Assembly (NCBI RefSeq): GCF_000003815.2 | Contig: NC_049992.1 | Span: 8,034,976 to 8,098,975, forward strand | Source of the DNA: Branchiostoma floridae | Taxonomy: Eukaryota; Chordata; Leptocardii; Amphioxiformes; Branchiostomatidae | DNA: 64,000 nt | Direction of reading: 5' to 3' | Program-made: the position numbers and the translations under genes | In this document: piece after piece, positions 24,885 through 37,600 of the stretch | Layout: every line of letters starts with the position of its first letter | Numbering within the stretch: position 1 is the stretch's first letter | Notes under the pieces: model-generated | Database searches by the model: none | Seen by the model: the letters and a program-made list of their open reading frames with translations, nothing else | Told to the model about the DNA's origin: nothing

Positions 24885-26227
24885 CTTGTCCTTTATGTGC
24901 CAATAGTTGATTTTCTTTGACTCACTGCAATATACAATTGCAAAAAGCAAGAAATTTCCGACGAGGATTTCTGAAGTAATGCTCATTTCCGGGGGACAGA
25001 AAGTAATTTTTCTTGGTAGACCAAACTTAATGTTGAGGAAAAGGAAATATTGTGACCTCACTTCCTTTAATAGATCAAGGACGTTGATGTAACGTCCTTG
25101 AATAGATGTTAGGGACTTCCTAAACTCAGAGGGAATCAAACTATGTAAACACCCTGGAGACATGTTACCAGTAATAGCCAAGCATTTTCCATCAACCTGC
25201 ATTCCTAACTGTTTTATACAAGAGCTGTACCTGGACAAAAACAAACAAACATTGTGGCCATAGCACGCTCAGAATTGAGGTATGAAAATTAAACTGGACC
25301 TTCTGCTTCAGTTCCACAGACAGCTGCTAGAAGGTCGATAATGGAACTTGTCCTTTGTTTTGACCACACCTACCCACATATATATGCCAAACATCATGTA
25401 CAGATCCATTCACAACTTCTCAAGTTATGCTGTCAACAAGCAAATGAAGGAACACACCTGCCCACAAACACACCTACAAATGACACAGAAAACATAACCT
25501 TGGTGAAAGTGCATGTATTACATACAAAGTGCAGCAAATCCCCATATAATCATTGATTCATACCATGCTGAAAACTTTATCGACATGCCAGAGGCTGCAA
25601 TAACTACAGGTAAGCCTTACATTTGATAAGAAAAAAGCCTATAGATAAGACTGCCCCCAGCAATTATAAAAAGGTTTTGTTGGGTCTTTAGAATTAGAAG
25701 TTCAAGGAATGCCTGAGGTAGGATGTAGGAGCAAGCTTTTATATCTGATATAAAAGCTCCTTGGTAGGAGTTAGTACATGAAATAGATTGTATGTAGATA
25801 CAGGAACTACCAAGGTTTGTAAATGATCATCATGCATCCGGTATTTAATACACTGTTGAGGTACATTAGACGAAAATTTTCCAGTATGACCTGTCGTTCA
25901 TGGCTGACATAAAAGCAGATCCTCACAGTCCCATGTGTCATTCAATCAGTCTTTACCATTATGTATGGTCGATCCACTATGCCCCTCCCTTCTGACAACC
26001 AGAGGCTCTATACAATAGTGGGTCTATATGTATCATTGCCAATCCTTTAAAAAGCAAGCTTAGAGGACCTACATTGGACTGGACCCAAGATCAATATATG
26101 CATGCAGATATCATCTGTGAACCAAACTTTGAGTTAGAACTTGTGCATGTATTTCACCCGGTACAGAATTGCCAGCTAATATGGGATATTTATCTTCTGG
26201 ACAGCTGGGTTTTATCCAAGACCTTTA
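24885..26227. other. No gene recognised
   Basis: A minus-strand open frame of about 170 codons (25244-24735) overlaps the MICOS10 3' UTR region. It has no known motif and no splice logic, so I do not call it a gene. The rest is AT-rich intergenic sequence. Confidence 0.4.
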
Positions 26228-26569
26228 GGCCACACCAATCTTATTTCTTGTTTCTCGGATTTCCCGACCCTATTTTTTCCGATTTAAAAAAAAAAATTCA
26301 AATTGATGGCCACACATTGTGTTGACAAAATTTCACTGCCTCTCCTTTCTCAAATTAACTATGGGCCTCAAATTCCAGTAGCTGTACGTGCCTATTTTGG
26401 ATGGTACGTTTATCATTTTTCTTCAAACTTTGGACTTTTCAACCAGGGACCCCCTAAATGTTGAAAGTTTAAGTTTTCCTATCCAATCTCTCCGACCCCC
26501 AACTTTTTGAATTTTTTTCGACCAATTTTTTTCTGAAAAAATCTGAGAAACAACAAAATTGGTGCGGCC
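26228..26569. mobile_element. Harbinger-like MITE, copy 1 (TTA flanks)
   Basis: Inverted ends 'ggccacaccaat...gtttctcgg' and 'ctgagaaac...attggtgcggcc' are flanked on both sides by TTA (26225-26227 and 26570-26572). A 3-base TTA duplication and GGCC termini fit PIF/Harbinger elements. A second member is at 38242-38493. Confidence 0.65.
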
Positions 26570-27240
26570 TTAGTGGGATTTCCATGCATGACTGTTGAGA
26601 CCATAAGACATAAAATCACAGCCATCCAAAAGGGACTCTTGACGATAAGTTATACCTAATTCCCTTTCATGGATTTATACATTCAGGTTGTCTAAAATAT
26701 CTCTTTGCCAATCACCATATTGGGAATAGAATTAGAATACATGAGAAAGAAGTTGTGGACAAAAAATTGAAGCTACATTTATAGTCTGTATATGAAACAT
26801 CTTACTATTCAAAAACATGTCCAGAGTAATGTTTTGTATTGTGAAAAAGAATATTTAAAATTTGTAATAAATGGTTTCTGCCTGCATGGAACCTGAGCTT
26901 CTATAATGGAACAGTTCTTGAAATTTGTCCCAAGGTTTGATATCAGTCACATATTCTATACATATACATGTACAAGGTTTTACTTCGATTTTCTGTATGA
27001 GTTATGACTAATGTATACATAAACCCTCACCCTTACCCATTCTTTGATATTGTATTCCACTTTAGTGTATAAATCTGTCTGCCGTGGTTTGGTTCTTTCT
27101 GTGCATTGTATTGACTAAATGTACCAGCAGAGTGTATGATAGGGATTATGGTTTAGTCAATAAGATCTATCTCTGTCAGTTGATTATAGCATTCCTGTCA
27201 GTGCCTGAAGTATCCTGGATCCTAGTTCTTACTCCAGTCC

Positions 27241-27545
27241 AGAGTTGTAGCCAGCCTGAAATCATTTTCAGTCCCCTCGATTTTGAATCCGAAAGAACGA
27301 GACGTCGAGCCGAAGGCATAACGTACCTAAGGGGATCCGGGGGCATACTCCCCTGAAAAATTTTGAAATCCAGACGCTCTGAAACCCAATTTCCTGCATT
27401 TTGAGGTGTAGATTTTGCTGGTAGACTAAGCTGTTCATCTGTTTTGGTGAAAAATTACACAAGAAGACATTTTTTTATATCTTTACTGACTTTACATATA
27501 GATTTTTGTCCATTACAGAGGACGAAATGGGCAAAATTTTTTTCA
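27241..27545 (+). mobile_element. hAT-like non-autonomous element, truncated copy
   Basis: Starts 'cagagttgtagccagcctga', then 'gtcccctcgattttgaatcc' and 'gggggcatactcccc', ending near 'tacagaggacgaaatgggca'. It shares left end and body with copies at 50001 and 61481-61758 (inverted). The right terminal repeat is missing. Confidence 0.6.
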
Positions 27546-28662
27546 TGAACTGAATGAACTGAAAACACTATCTTTAATTATTGTAATACTCAAAATGAAG
27601 ACCGAAGAGACAAAATTAATGTTAACAAACACTTTACTGACTGGAGAAATAGTACATTTATATAACATGTGTAGAACCTGCTTCTGAGGTCAATTTGTGG
27701 CCATCTTGTTGTGATCTAGAATTAAAATATGTGAAGATGTATAAAGGGAACATTTCTTTTAAAATCCTTTGGAAAGTGCTTCATATACAAATGCAACACA
27801 TAGGAACAACTGTCACTTCTTACATACAAATAAATATAGATAAAATCACCATATACAGGGATGACTTTATAATACAATATATGCTTTGTACTATTTACAA
27901 ACAAATTCCCTATTGAAATATATGTATAAGCCTAGTTTTGCAAAGCTTATAGTGGAAAACCAGAAGGCAAAGTACATCTTCCAAAGGTAAGTTTCTTTGT
28001 TTACTAAATATGTTTCATTGAAGTATAAAAAATCAAGACAATCCATACTGCATTTGTATGTACCTGAATCTAGATTTTAGTAGCATTATTCTAACAATCT
28101 AGCCATTCAAATATTTTAAAAATCTATTTAGTATTTTAAGCTCCAACAATGTCTTTAAAAAAGACTCAATGATACGGATTAAGAAGTATGTTCCCAGTAT
28201 TGACATACATTTCCTTAGCGTTTTACATTGACTTAGACCTAAAAATAAGGAACCGATGTGGAGAAAGATTGGCGTGTTATTTAGTACATTCTGATCTGCT
28301 GCCATGTATATAATTGGTTTCAAAATGATTATGGTTATCACTGATTGATGACCAAACGCATGATTCAACATCTCTTGCCGTTTCAAAATACATGATTCTT
28401 GCAATAATAAAAAAAAAGAGCGAAAAAAAAAGGATTTTAGAAAACATGATTGAAGGACTGAATGTACAAATATGGCAAACTGCCATTAATTTCAATTCAG
28501 CTAAATTTTTCATAGAAAAAGTGACATGGTAAAAAAAAGGCCACAAAATACAGCCAATATATGTTCATTATAGGTCAACATATACATATTTACGACACAT
28601 CAATAATACATATTGGAATGTAGGATGTCCACATCAAATATATTTTCCTGAACTACCAGTGG

Positions 28663-31600
28663 CTATAACTCCTCCTTTGGTTTTCCCTTGCTTGTCTTTG
28701 TCCTGTGTTTCTTGAGGTTCTGAAGAAGTTTTCTGGCCTGGTAGTGTTCGACTTCGTTGTAACGTTCATCTAGTGTGTACCACATGGCAAGGGCGCATCT
28801 TCTGCCCTTCAGTACTGCCCTAACGCCATGTAGATTCTCCTCACCAGCGGAGAACCCCACTAGCCTACCACACTTGGGCTTTACGCTGGACTGGGTTGGG
28901 AGAAGATGAAAGTTGGTCATAATTATGATCAATAATAATCTTACAGTACTATGATATGCATTTAAAGACACCAGATTGAGTCTTTTGTATTGAAAATGTT
29001 TTCTTTACAAAATTTAATCTTTACAGGCAAATTTTGCAAGGTCTTTTACATACAAGTGCATTTACCTCATACATTGTATGAATAGATCAACATGTTGATT
29101 TTAACATTCATTTTATACTAACTGATTCTTATGTCTAAATATTCTTTTTTGTATATTTGTACACAGTAAGGGTTATCTCCTAAAATGTACTAACTAAATT
29201 AATACAAAGGCTGAAACAATATCAAATTATTTTTGAGCAAAATATAGGGCTGTTGCAATTTGCTTTGCATTTATCATTTGTTGCTAGTCCATTTTTGAAA
29301 GCATAAGGTTTAACCATAAACCTTATAGTTTACTACCCAATAAAGGTCCATATGTTTGTCCTTAAAAGTATCACACTAGTCAATGTGACAGTAAAGCTCT
29401 CACCTGTACAGTTTCATTAGCATGTGTAAAGATGAACTCTCCTCCCTTGAACCCTTCATTTAGATAAAGAATTGCACTGAAAATAAACAGAAGCCATCAT
29501 TACAAGCTGGGCAAGTGCATAAACGTTATACTATGATCACATATCATTCATAACCATGTAATACTACTCTTTTAAACACACATTAGAAAGAACATTAATA
29601 ATCTACAAATTCCATCAAGATTTTGATTTGTGTTTTTTTATGATAGGAATAAGTCACTGTGGTTAAGTACATAAACTTTGCACTACAACCAGCATAACAG
29701 CAACCATAAGATGGATAAGACATAACCTTGTGATAATATTATTTTAAACACACACTGGATAGAACATTGATAATCTTAAACATTTTTAGCTGTTGAAGAG
29801 TTTTTTATGTGAATAAGGATGACTTTCATCATCTACATGTACCTCCAATCTCTCCATGTAAAAGCAGGCAGCTTTTTGGGACAGGACCCATCGGCCAGGA
29901 GGTGGCAGTTGTCTGCATGGATGGGGTGACTTAAGTCTGTCCTGTCATCTGTAGAGTCTGGAAAAAGAAAGGCAATGTTTACACACACAAGATCTTATGA
30001 TAGAGAGGGGAATCTTAGTAATGCCATTATTGATTATTCCATTTGTTTGTATACAAAAACTATGACTATGTGGAACTCCATCCACACACAAACATACAAA
30101 TTTGTCCTTGAAGCTGAACACCATCCACACACAACTATACAGCCCTGTCCTTGGTGCTAAACACCATTCACACAAATATGCATACTTGTCATTGGTTCTG
30201 AATAACATCCACAAACATACAGACCTATCCCTGGTGCAGGACACCATCCACACACACAGACACAGAGACCTATCCTTCATGCTGATCACCATACACACAC
30301 AAATATACAGACCTGTCCTTGGTGCTGAACACCTTCCACACACAAACATACAGACCTGTCCTTGGTGCTAAACACCATTCACACGAATATACATACTTGT
30401 CATTGGTTCTGAACAACAGCCACAAACATACAGACCTATCCCTGGTGCAGAACACCATCCACACACACAGACACAGAGACCTATCCTTCGTGCTGATCAC
30501 CATACACACACAAATATACACACCTGTCCTTGGTGCTGAACACCTTCCACACGCAAACATACAGACCTGTCCTTGGTGCTGAACACCCTCCACACACAAA
30601 CATACAGACCGATGCTGAACACCATCCACACAAACATACAGACTGGTACTGGACACCATCCACACACAAACATACAGACCTGTCCTTGGTGCTGAACACC
30701 TTCCACACACAAACATACAGACCTGTCCTTGCTGATGAACACCTTCCACACACAAACATACACACAGACCTGTCCTTGGTGCTGAACACCTTCCACACAC
30801 AAACATACAGACCTGTCCTTGGTGATGAACACCTTCCACACACAAACATACAGACCTGTCCTTGCCGATGAACACCTTCCACACACAAACATACAGACCT
30901 GTCCTTGCTGATGAACACCTTCCACACACAAACATACAGACCGATGCTGAACACCATCCACACAAACATACAGACCTGTACTGGACACCATCCACACACA
31001 AACATACAGACCTGTCCTTGGTGCTGAACACCCTCCACACACAAACATACAGACCTGTACTGGACACCATCCACACACAAACATACAGACCTGTGCTTGG
31101 TGCTGAACACCCTCCACACACAAACATACAGACCTGTCCTTGGTGCTGAACACCATCCACACACAAATATTGAATGTGTACTCACAAGGCTCTGCTGTCC
31201 TGCAGACCAGGTGTGTATAGGTGAAGAACAGCTGGTGTTTCATGTGGAAGTAGCCGTGAACGTACCGCCGCGCCTTGTTGCTCAGGTTCAAGTACATCTC
31301 AGCATGATCCACCGACACTAGGCCTCTCTTTGCAAGCTGAAAAAAATTACTTCTTGTTAGCTTTAAAGGAAGTTACTTCTTGTTAGATTTGGGCCAGATT
31401 ATAAAATGCAATGGGCTAACTTTAAAGGCAACAGAAGCCAGGGATAAACAAGTCCACTAGCCCTATAGTCCCGGACAAGTGAAAATGCCAATCGGGCAAG
31501 TGCATGTCCTTCCCCACTTGCCCGATCGGACAAGTTAGCTTTTCTCCATTGAGTGAGATTTTGATGTACTTGCTACTTTTCAAAGTCATGGCATCAAGCA

Positions 31601-34600
31601 TTGGTTAACACAGAAAATAGAGCCAATAACAAAAATTCCATTGAAGGCCATGAATGTACATAGAAAAATGTCATTTAGATTTCGGGCAAGTGAAAAGTTG
31701 GTTCGGGCAAGTAAATCTTTTAAGTACTTGCCCGATAGGACAAGTCAATTTTAGAAAACTTGTCCAACCCTGGAAGCTACAAGACATTAAGAAACCTTAC
31801 AGAGAGGAATAAGGGGCCAGTTTCTGGCCTAGGCACCTATGCAAGTAAGTAGGATTTAATATGCTAGAGATAACAAAGAGAATGTAGATGTTGGCAAACT
31901 CCTGTAACAGATACATTTTTAAAAACTTGTATCATTTATTTTTGTAGCCTGACTTCTGCAACATTTTAAAGAGTGAAATCTTACTATTAGACCATTCCTA
32001 TGGAACTGCCAACTTACAACAAGATCAATGTGGAGGAAAGCCTTAACCTTAGAAGTCTATGATCTCCCACAGAAATTTGCAACATGATGGTAAATTTTTT
32101 CTACTCAGTGAATATGAGGCAATTCAGCATAATTTTCATAGCTGAAATAGACAATTCAGAAGCTGACAGGAATATACAAGTGTTAGAACAAAGTGATAAC
32201 AGATGAAATTAGGATAAAAACACGCATACTAACTCCAGGAATAAGGTTAGAGCAACATTCAGCCACAAAAACACAATATCCAGGACTTCTGGATACCCCA
32301 AATTTCATGCAATAGTAACAGGAAATTTTGATTAGCTAGAAGCAAACTCTTAATTTCGTTTTAACTGTAAGTACTGTCTAATGTTGTTATCCATTCAGTT
32401 TTTGTTCATTTTGCCATCAAAACAACAAGTTCATCCATACAACATTGTTAGTGTGGCCCTTCTGAGCTACAAAATGTATGTAGCAAAATAAAAGCATTAC
32501 ACATATATAGCAGCACTACAAATTGAATGGAACAAAACCTGACAATCCAAAATGTACAGGACCTTGAAAACCCACCACAGATGACATGTGCCAACAGACT
32601 TGTGCTATGGTTACACATGTTGCCATAGCAACAGATGTGTCCCATAGCAACAGACAAGTGCCATGGTAACAGATGTGTGCCATAGCAACGGGAGTCTGCC
32701 TTACCCACCTCGACTGCTTTCAGTACCGTCAGGCCCTCAAACCTTTCGTACACTGTGTGCGCGTGGGCACCACGGCCCTTGTACCCGTCTCCGTCCCTAG
32801 CCCCTAGCTATGGGAACACACAGTTAGGGTTAGTATGGAGGGGACACAGAATCTGTTAGATCAGTGGCTTAACCAGGCCCCAATAGCCAGCTGCTGAGTG
32901 ATGACCTTCAAAACATTTCTGACAGCTATTCATGATCTACTGCACAAATCAATGAGGTGATGACAGAAAGCCAAAAAGAACAGAGGGAAATCTATAATAC
33001 AGCTGTCTAAATCTGTATTGTTATACAGCTGTTTAAAGCCGTATTGTTTTTATTAAAGTTGAGCTTGAAAATGGACTTCAAGGTCAAAGTCAGCAGCCAG
33101 TGTTGGAGACTGGGGTTCTTGCTAACGCCCCCCTCCCCACAAACCTCTGCGGCTTGTAGCACTGTGAGTCCATCGAACCGCTCGAACTCTGTGTGCACGT
33201 GTTTGTCGCCCTCATATCCGTTCCCCTCCGTACCACCCTGAAAAATGGCGGATGCGTACAAGTTCTGTCACGGGGTCAAAGGTTAGTCTGATCGAATTAT
33301 GCCGGCTCTTTTGCTTTCTTCCTGATTGGTGTGCCATGCATGTTACAGGTAATCTCAATCCACAGAAATTTCTTGTAAATGGCTAGATCTTGAGAGTCTT
33401 GGCTGAACTTTGAAAAAAAAACTACACTTATACAACTGTAACTGGTTATAATAATTTAGCATTGCTGCAATCTAATCATGAATATTTCTTTAACTATCAC
33501 ATTTTTCATACCATTCTTCATGTTTGTCCTTTATTCAAATTGTGTTATGATTGGAGATTTTACAGATCAATTCTTCGGCAGTCGCAATTCTCTACAAGAG
33601 CATTAAAACTGTAGTTACAAAGCTTAACACTGTCACTAACTTGAATGATTATTGTACAAAAGTACATGTACTAGCCTTTGCTAGATGAGCCAACATCTTG
33701 CACTCCTCCTCAGACGCTATCCCGTCTGCAACCATCCGTTTGGGGCCCTTCAGATCGCGCGGTCCCTTCACCACGGTCACACCCGGCATGTTGTAGCCGT
33801 ACCGCACATCCTTTGTCACCCGGGGCTCAGCTGGGAAATATCATGTTGTAAAAGTCACGAATTTGTGTTTTAAATGTGTTCTCTGTATAAGTCTGATAAT
33901 GTGGGGTCGGATGCTGTAAGTTAAGATTGTGGTCTGTTAGTAACAGGTAAGAGGTTAGACACGTCCTTCGTCACCCGGGGTTCGGCTGGGAAACATTGCG
34001 TTGTAAAAGTCATAAATGGTAAACCAATAAGTCTGAACTACAGGTATTTGGTGTCTTGTCTTATTCTCTGTATAAATCTGATAAGGTGGGGTCAAATGTC
34101 GTACATTAAGTTGTTAATGAGTTGAGAGTGTTGCTTCAACGTAACTTGAATGTGTGAAAGTACGCAAAGTGATATGGTCCTTAACCAGCATCGCACCTTC
34201 AGTTGAATTTGCTGATTGCCAGAGAGTCGACCTTTTTTTTCATGAAAATTCAAACACTGTTACATTGGATGGGATTAAGATGTCTGTTTTGTTGCCAGAC
34301 TGAAACAAACTCAAAGGAGTCCTAAACTCCAGAAAAAGAATAAAGACTTTTAAATTAGGATTCGGAGGTTCATCTCCAATTCAGATCTTATCCTCACCTT
34401 TCTCCTCTCCATCTTCAACCATGTCCTCTTCATCATCTTCCTCTTCTTCTTCCTCCTCCTCCTCCTCATTCGGCCTGGGTGGGGAGGCATTGGGCTGGTC
34501 CTGGTACCAGGCATTACCCTGGAGGCCATCAATGACAAACTGGAACACACAAAACATAACAATACAAGTCAGAGGAGGGTGAAACCAATAGGAATAGTCA

Positions 34601-37600
34601 CCCACATATGTTATACAATGTATGGCTTAGATGTGCCTTATGGCTTAGATGTGACTTATAACACACAGTGCAACAGCAAAAGGCACAGAATAGAATAGGG
34701 ACTTATGAAGACATATACATTACATGTAACTATCTGCCATCAAATGTCAACATGTAACGCTAGTTAATCTTTATCCGCGGGGTAACCTATATGCGTTGTT
34801 TGTAGAGACAGACGTTTAGGGATATCAAAATTTGGACTTCAATATTTTTGCTACTCTAATAACTAATTTGAAAATCTAAATATTTTGATTTGAAAACACC
34901 GTCCGTTGATTGATATCTCTAGATAACACGTTTTAAGAAAACAACGGATATAGGTTATCCAACAGATAAAGGTGAACTAGCGTTAGCCTCAGAGATATAT
35001 ACAGAATCCTATGATCATTAATAAGTTGAATGTTCTTTTCTGGTGCCATGTACACTCCAACTTCTCTAACTGCTGGGAACTTTTTCTCATCCCTTTTTCC
35101 GAGGTCAGGAATTGCGAAAATACAAAGTACAGCTTTTTTCCTGCAAAAAACAAAAATTAACCAATTTTCTGGCAATCACCTGTCATAAACTTCTCCCTGT
35201 TACTGAACCGGAGGTCAGGAATTTCGAAAATAAAAATTACAGCCGTTCTCACATTTCCTATAGAAAATGAACCAACTTTTCCCACAATCACAAGTCATAA
35301 ACTTTCCCCTGTTAAGGTACATGTACCCTTTTGGCACAGAAGTTGTATCGATCACAGGTTGACCAGAAGGGAGAAGGTCTAAAGAGGCTCGTGCCCTCCA
35401 GGAAGCCAGTTGATTAACAACGTTACGACCGCAGAGTTTGCAACTCTCCCCACAGAGCACTCCCAACCTCCCTCTCCTGCCATTCACTTGACCACTAAAG
35501 CTTCCCAGACGCAACTTGATAGGTCTTTTTAAAAGGTCACTTTCATCTAAGTCAAGGAGAACCATTAATATCCGCATGGAGGGGGCTCAAGTGGGGAGGG
35601 CACATTATTGACTTTGTGTCTTTTGGTCAGAGTAATGCGATGTTACTGTCAATATGTATGATCAATCACTTACTCTTGTTATGACTTGGTCACTAATTTC
35701 CATCAAATTTTCATGACCCTGATATGCACAAGGAGTGTGTTACCGTTAGTATGCTAAGTTATTGACCTGGAAGTGTGCCGCTTGAAATTGGGTTACCATG
35801 CCAGAGGGTGCAATGAAGTACTGTAAACCTTGAAATGTTTGCAGTGCTTTTAATTTTGCAGTTTTCATGGTGATGTCTCCACAACCAAGTCATGATACAG
35901 TTAAACTTGGTCGTGCAACTACCTGGCAAAGCAACCACCTGCTGTCAGATTCCACATTGAAACAGTCCTGTCCATTTTTATACAGTTAAGACCCTCTCTC
36001 AAGCAGTCTTACCCAACCAGCAAACACTTTTTTGTTGTCCTAAAAAGGCTGACTGTACTGCAAATATGAGTTTCCAATTACTTACTGTACTACAGATGTG
36101 TTTCAACAACAAAGTTTAACACAGAAAATTTCCTCCTCTTTGTCTCGTATTGTGAAATTAACTCAGTGGGTACACGTGAATCGTGGTATGTAAAGTTTTT
36201 GAGCCCAGGTTTCTATCAGGAATTTGATCATTAGTTAGGGGTGAAATGGAACTCTGTCAGACAGAGGTTGGGTCATCATCTGTTACGGAGCTTGTCCTGA
36301 ATTTGCGGCACCCGAGCTATCAATACAATCATTACCACAGATCATCAGTCAACTGCCTCTGAGATACATTGTAATGGAAGTTTGGAAACACCTACAAATG
36401 TTAGTCTTTGTAGAGATTTGTGCATATCATACCAACTTATACTACATGTATATAGTGTCACAGTATTGTTTGTGAGGTTTGATTGTCTTGGCCTTGGAAG
36501 GCACTTCATGAATATTTGAGTCGTGACAGAAATAAAGTGTTAAACATCACGTTACCTATAAGATGCATTTTAGTCTATGTATTTCGTTCTCTGATTTGAT
36601 AAAAAAAATACTGAACTGGCAAGATCAACATGAAATGTAACACAGAGTATGACGACAAAACTTTTACATAGGCACACACAGTTACAGGAAGATTAGCAGG
36701 ATTAAAGCTTTCTTACATGCATATTCATACTGTGCCCCTGCTGAAATGATATTTTACAGCACAAAGTGTCCAACAACAACAAAATGCATTGATGTTACAG
36801 TAGTAGAGCAGCTTACCTCCTTCTTTCATATCTTTCTACCAAATTACTGCAGCTGCTACTTTCTGTGCTTTGAAGATCCTGGGGGTCCCAGAGTACATTC
36901 TACTTCACAATTGGGAATATAAACTTCCTTCTGGCCTTATTCCTTGGTAATGTAACATCCCTACCAGGACCAACGAGCTTCAAAAGAAAAAGAAACACTC
37001 TTTGCTCAAAGGCATCATTAAAGAAACCCCGAAGAAGATAGATTGCACCGCAAAGATTAAAGCCTCCCTATGAAAGCTACCCAAATTGGGGCTGCACCCC
37101 AGGCCAATGGCAAGGGATCTAAGACCTGCATCAACCAGAAATACCTATTAGTAGATGACCTCCTTAGTCATAAATTTCAGAAGCTAAGAACATTAACCCA
37201 CATAAATTTTACCCGTTCTCCCCTTGTTTTGGAAGGCTCAACATTTGTCGTTGTGTTGGTGACAATCGGCCAAATAAATCTGAAAATGTTGGCAGTTTTC
37301 TTTTTGTGGTGACCTCTCCAATGCAAAATGAGTATTCATTCCTGAGTATTCATCATAACAAGTTATTATACCCAATACTACATGTAGTAACATCATCATA
37401 ATACTGCAAAAAAGACAAGGAGGTGGGCAAGTAGAACAGAAATTTTTATGATGATCTAAATTTTGAGGTGGGGAGGGCATTGAAAAAAAAAAACCACAAA
37501 TATTTTTTTCTTTTACAACACATGTATGTAATGTTATCTTCATAATGTTACTACAATTGTACTACTATTACAACTGCAAACTTAATACACCGTGAAAACC

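Noticed and set aside
24735-25244. 169-codon minus-strand frame
   Set aside because: It runs antisense to the MICOS10 3' UTR, has no motif, and has no visible ATG context or splice partner.
30270-31318. Three overlapping minus-strand frames of 230-300 codons rich in Cys and Val
   Set aside because: They are produced by the 43-bp minisatellite, which has no stop on that strand in any frame. The flanking hydroxylase exons splice across it with strong sites.
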